In this document: one piece after another, positions 43,601 through 46,600 of the stretch | Layout of the letters: every line of letters starts with the position of its first letter | How positions within the stretch are numbered: the first letter of the stretch is position 1 | Assembly (NCBI GenBank): GCA_014843695.1 | Contig: CM026387.1 | Coordinates: 81,213,128 to 81,277,127 of the forward strand | Direction of reading: 5' to 3' | Source of the DNA: Archivesica marissinica | Lineage: Eukaryota > Mollusca > Bivalvia > Venerida > Vesicomyidae | Length of the DNA: 64,000 bases | Notes under the pieces: generated by a model | Databases searched by the model: none | Seen by the model: the letters and a program-made list of their open reading frames with translations, nothing else | Told to the model about the DNA's origin: nothing | Translations under genes and position numbers: made by a program

Positions 43601-46600
43601 ACAAACCTTGTTTTATGTGAGAGAGATTACACCATATGTATCCTTACAAACCTTGTTTTATGTGAGAGAGATTACACCATATGTATCCCTACAAACCTTC
43701 ATTTATTTGCGAGAGAGATTACACCATATGTATCCTACAAACCTTGTTTTATGTGAGAGAGATTACACCATATGTATCCTTACAAACCTTGTTTTATGTG
43801 AGAGAGATTACACCATATTTATCCTTACAAACCTTGTTTTATGTGAGAGAGATTACACCATATGTATCCCTACAAACCTTGTTTTATGTGAGAGAGATTA
43901 CACCATATTTATCCTTACAAACCTTGTTTTATGTGAGAGAGATTACACCATATGTATCCTTACAAACCTTGTTTTATGTGAGAGAGATTACACCATATGT
44001 ATCCCTACAATTTAACAAACCTTGTTTCAGGCATGGATGTGCACACAAATAGAATCAGTTGTACAGCTTCACCACTTGAATAAATCCAACCCTTGTAGGG
44101 ATTGGACCTTTAAACAGATGATGGAAAGAAAGCTATTGATAGTGCACAACTTAATCATCACTCAGCCACAAATAATTCCTGAGTAGGAAATCATAAAAAA
44201 GTATTTATTTGATAGGTCAGTATGAACATGCTATGTACGAAAACATATTCCAAAGAAACCTTGTCAATTAGGCATAGGTATTAATTATATAGTAGTACCC
44301 ACTAATTAAGGTCATTGGGGATACCCGCTAACTCTGCTTATAAATTTCATATATCATTATCTTACTTGTTTCAGCTCCTTGAACAATTCCTCACGGGCGG
44401 CATTCCCCTGCATGGCATCAGATACGATAGTTTTGGCCAGGGACTTTGAACTTCCGGGCTTTCCAACAAGAAAGAGGGGCACACGAAGCTCGATACAAAC
44501 AACCATCATGAACACATTCTCCTTGAGTGCCATGTTCCGAGCAATGTTCTTCTCCAGGTGTACATGGTCGAGGAACACTTCCTGACAACTGAGAGATAAT
44601 AGTAAACATGATCACTGACAACCTTCTCCAGGTGTACATGGTCGAGGACCAACTCCTGACAACTGAGAGATAATAGCCAACATGATCACTGACAACCTTC
44701 TGCAGGTGTACATGGTCGAGGAACACCTCCTGACAACTGAGAGATAATAGTAAACATGATCACTGACAACCTTCTGCAGGTGTACATGGTCGAGGACCAA
44801 CTTCTGACAACTGAGAGATAATAGTAAACATGATCGCTGACAACCTTCTGCAGGTGTACATGGTTGAGGACCAACTCCTGACAACTGAGAGATAATAGCC
44901 AACATGATCACTGTCAACCTTCTACATGTTAACATGGTCGAGGCCCAACTTCTGACAACTGAGAGATAATAGTAAACATGATCACTGATAACCTTCTGCA
45001 GGTGTGCATGGTCGAGGACCAACTTCTGACAACTGAGAGATAATAGTAAACATGATCACTGATAAACTTCTGCAGGTGTACATGGTCGAGGACCAACTCC
45101 TGACAACTGAGAGATAATAGTAAACATGATCACTGATAACCTTTTAACATTGCCAGCAGATATTTGAAATTAACATTTCACTGAAATATATGACGTCAAC
45201 ACATATTTATACTACTTTTTGTAAGCATGTAAATGCTCGAGATTAAACCACATGTACTCTTGTATCTAGTATAGGTTCATTAGCACCTAGTAGTGAGATA
45301 TCATGCTCAGAGATGTGCAGTTTAGTATCGTGTTAACATATATTAGCCATGCCTGCACCTACCTGCCCGATTTGCCACTGCTTGACCTGTTTGCTCGAAA
45401 GGTTGGCCAAATGTGAAGGCACATCACTATTAGTTTAATACGAGCAGGACTAGTAAAATCATTGTTATAATTTATAGCTAAAGTGTAAAAAGTATTGGTG
45501 TCATTATTTTATATTTGGCTTAGAAATGGAAATATTTACCTTTCGATTTCTTCTTTTATCTGGTCATCCATGCCAGGCAGCTTACATGGTGTACGGAAAT
45601 GTTTTGCAATATGTGCTCGGTACTGCGGTCTGGTTTTCAGACAGGCATGATAGCACACACCCAGGGCCAGTATGAGAGATCGGGTTATATCATCCACTTT
45701 GTCTTGCTGTAAACATACAGGCTTTAGTGCATTTTAAATTAATCACTAGTATACTGGTATCAATTACACTTAATCTCAGAGAATATATCTCCAAGAACAA
45801 ATCAGCATGATGTTGATATATGATGTCAAAAAGATGGTTTCATGTATATTGTCATATGATGGTCATTTCAGCCTATGCCATACACATGTTATGTTATTCT
45901 TACAAAGTCACAAGGTAATAAAAAGTGGCATGCTTATAATACACACATGTTTTAATAAGAGCATGTTTTAATGTTGCTCTCGGTTCCCTGGTAATGGGAT
46001 GTATATTAGTCATTTTCTGCTTTGAAGAATTGAGTAAGATACAGATGACGCTCCAATTACAGAAGTCTTCCTAAACATTGCATAGCACTATTGCATGGGA
46101 TCTTGGTTCATTGTTTCGTCCCATAGAGAGTCAAGAAAATTAGGGTAGGCCAGGAACTCAGTCCGCTTTTACCAATGGTCAACTGATCCACCACTAGAGC
46201 ACACTTCTAGTTTCTACACCTTGACTACAACTCTTTATAGAGTCATTATCTGTCTCAAGTACAACATTATGGAAGGCTCTCATTAAGCAGATAGCTGTTC
46301 AAATAACTTGAACACTTTTAGAAGAACCTACTATTTCAAGAGGTGATTCGTTGGTCGTCAACTTTAATTTACTGACATTGAGCAAAGATCTGTATATTTA
46401 AATACATTATATGTATCTGGTTCCAAATATGCTATTTTGTTCTTTAAGATTTGTGTTTTTTTGATCTTCAATGAAGTGTTATTTTTTGTTCTAGCAACTT
46501 TTTCAGTCCACAAACTGTTTTCGTAAATAGTATGTACATGTATATGTGTTTCACAGAACCCTGAGAGAGAATTGAGCTTGACCATCTGTGTTGCGTTTTT

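Noticed and set aside
43334..44052. Three overlapping plus-strand frames of 120-220 codons with a 15-residue period
   Set aside because: By-product of the 45-bp minisatellite being free of stops in all plus frames; not protein-like.
44612..45022. 136-codon minus-strand frame of repeated LDHVHLQK-like blocks
   Set aside because: It is the exon 5-derived array read through; it ends at a stop before the real exon, so it is not an independent gene.
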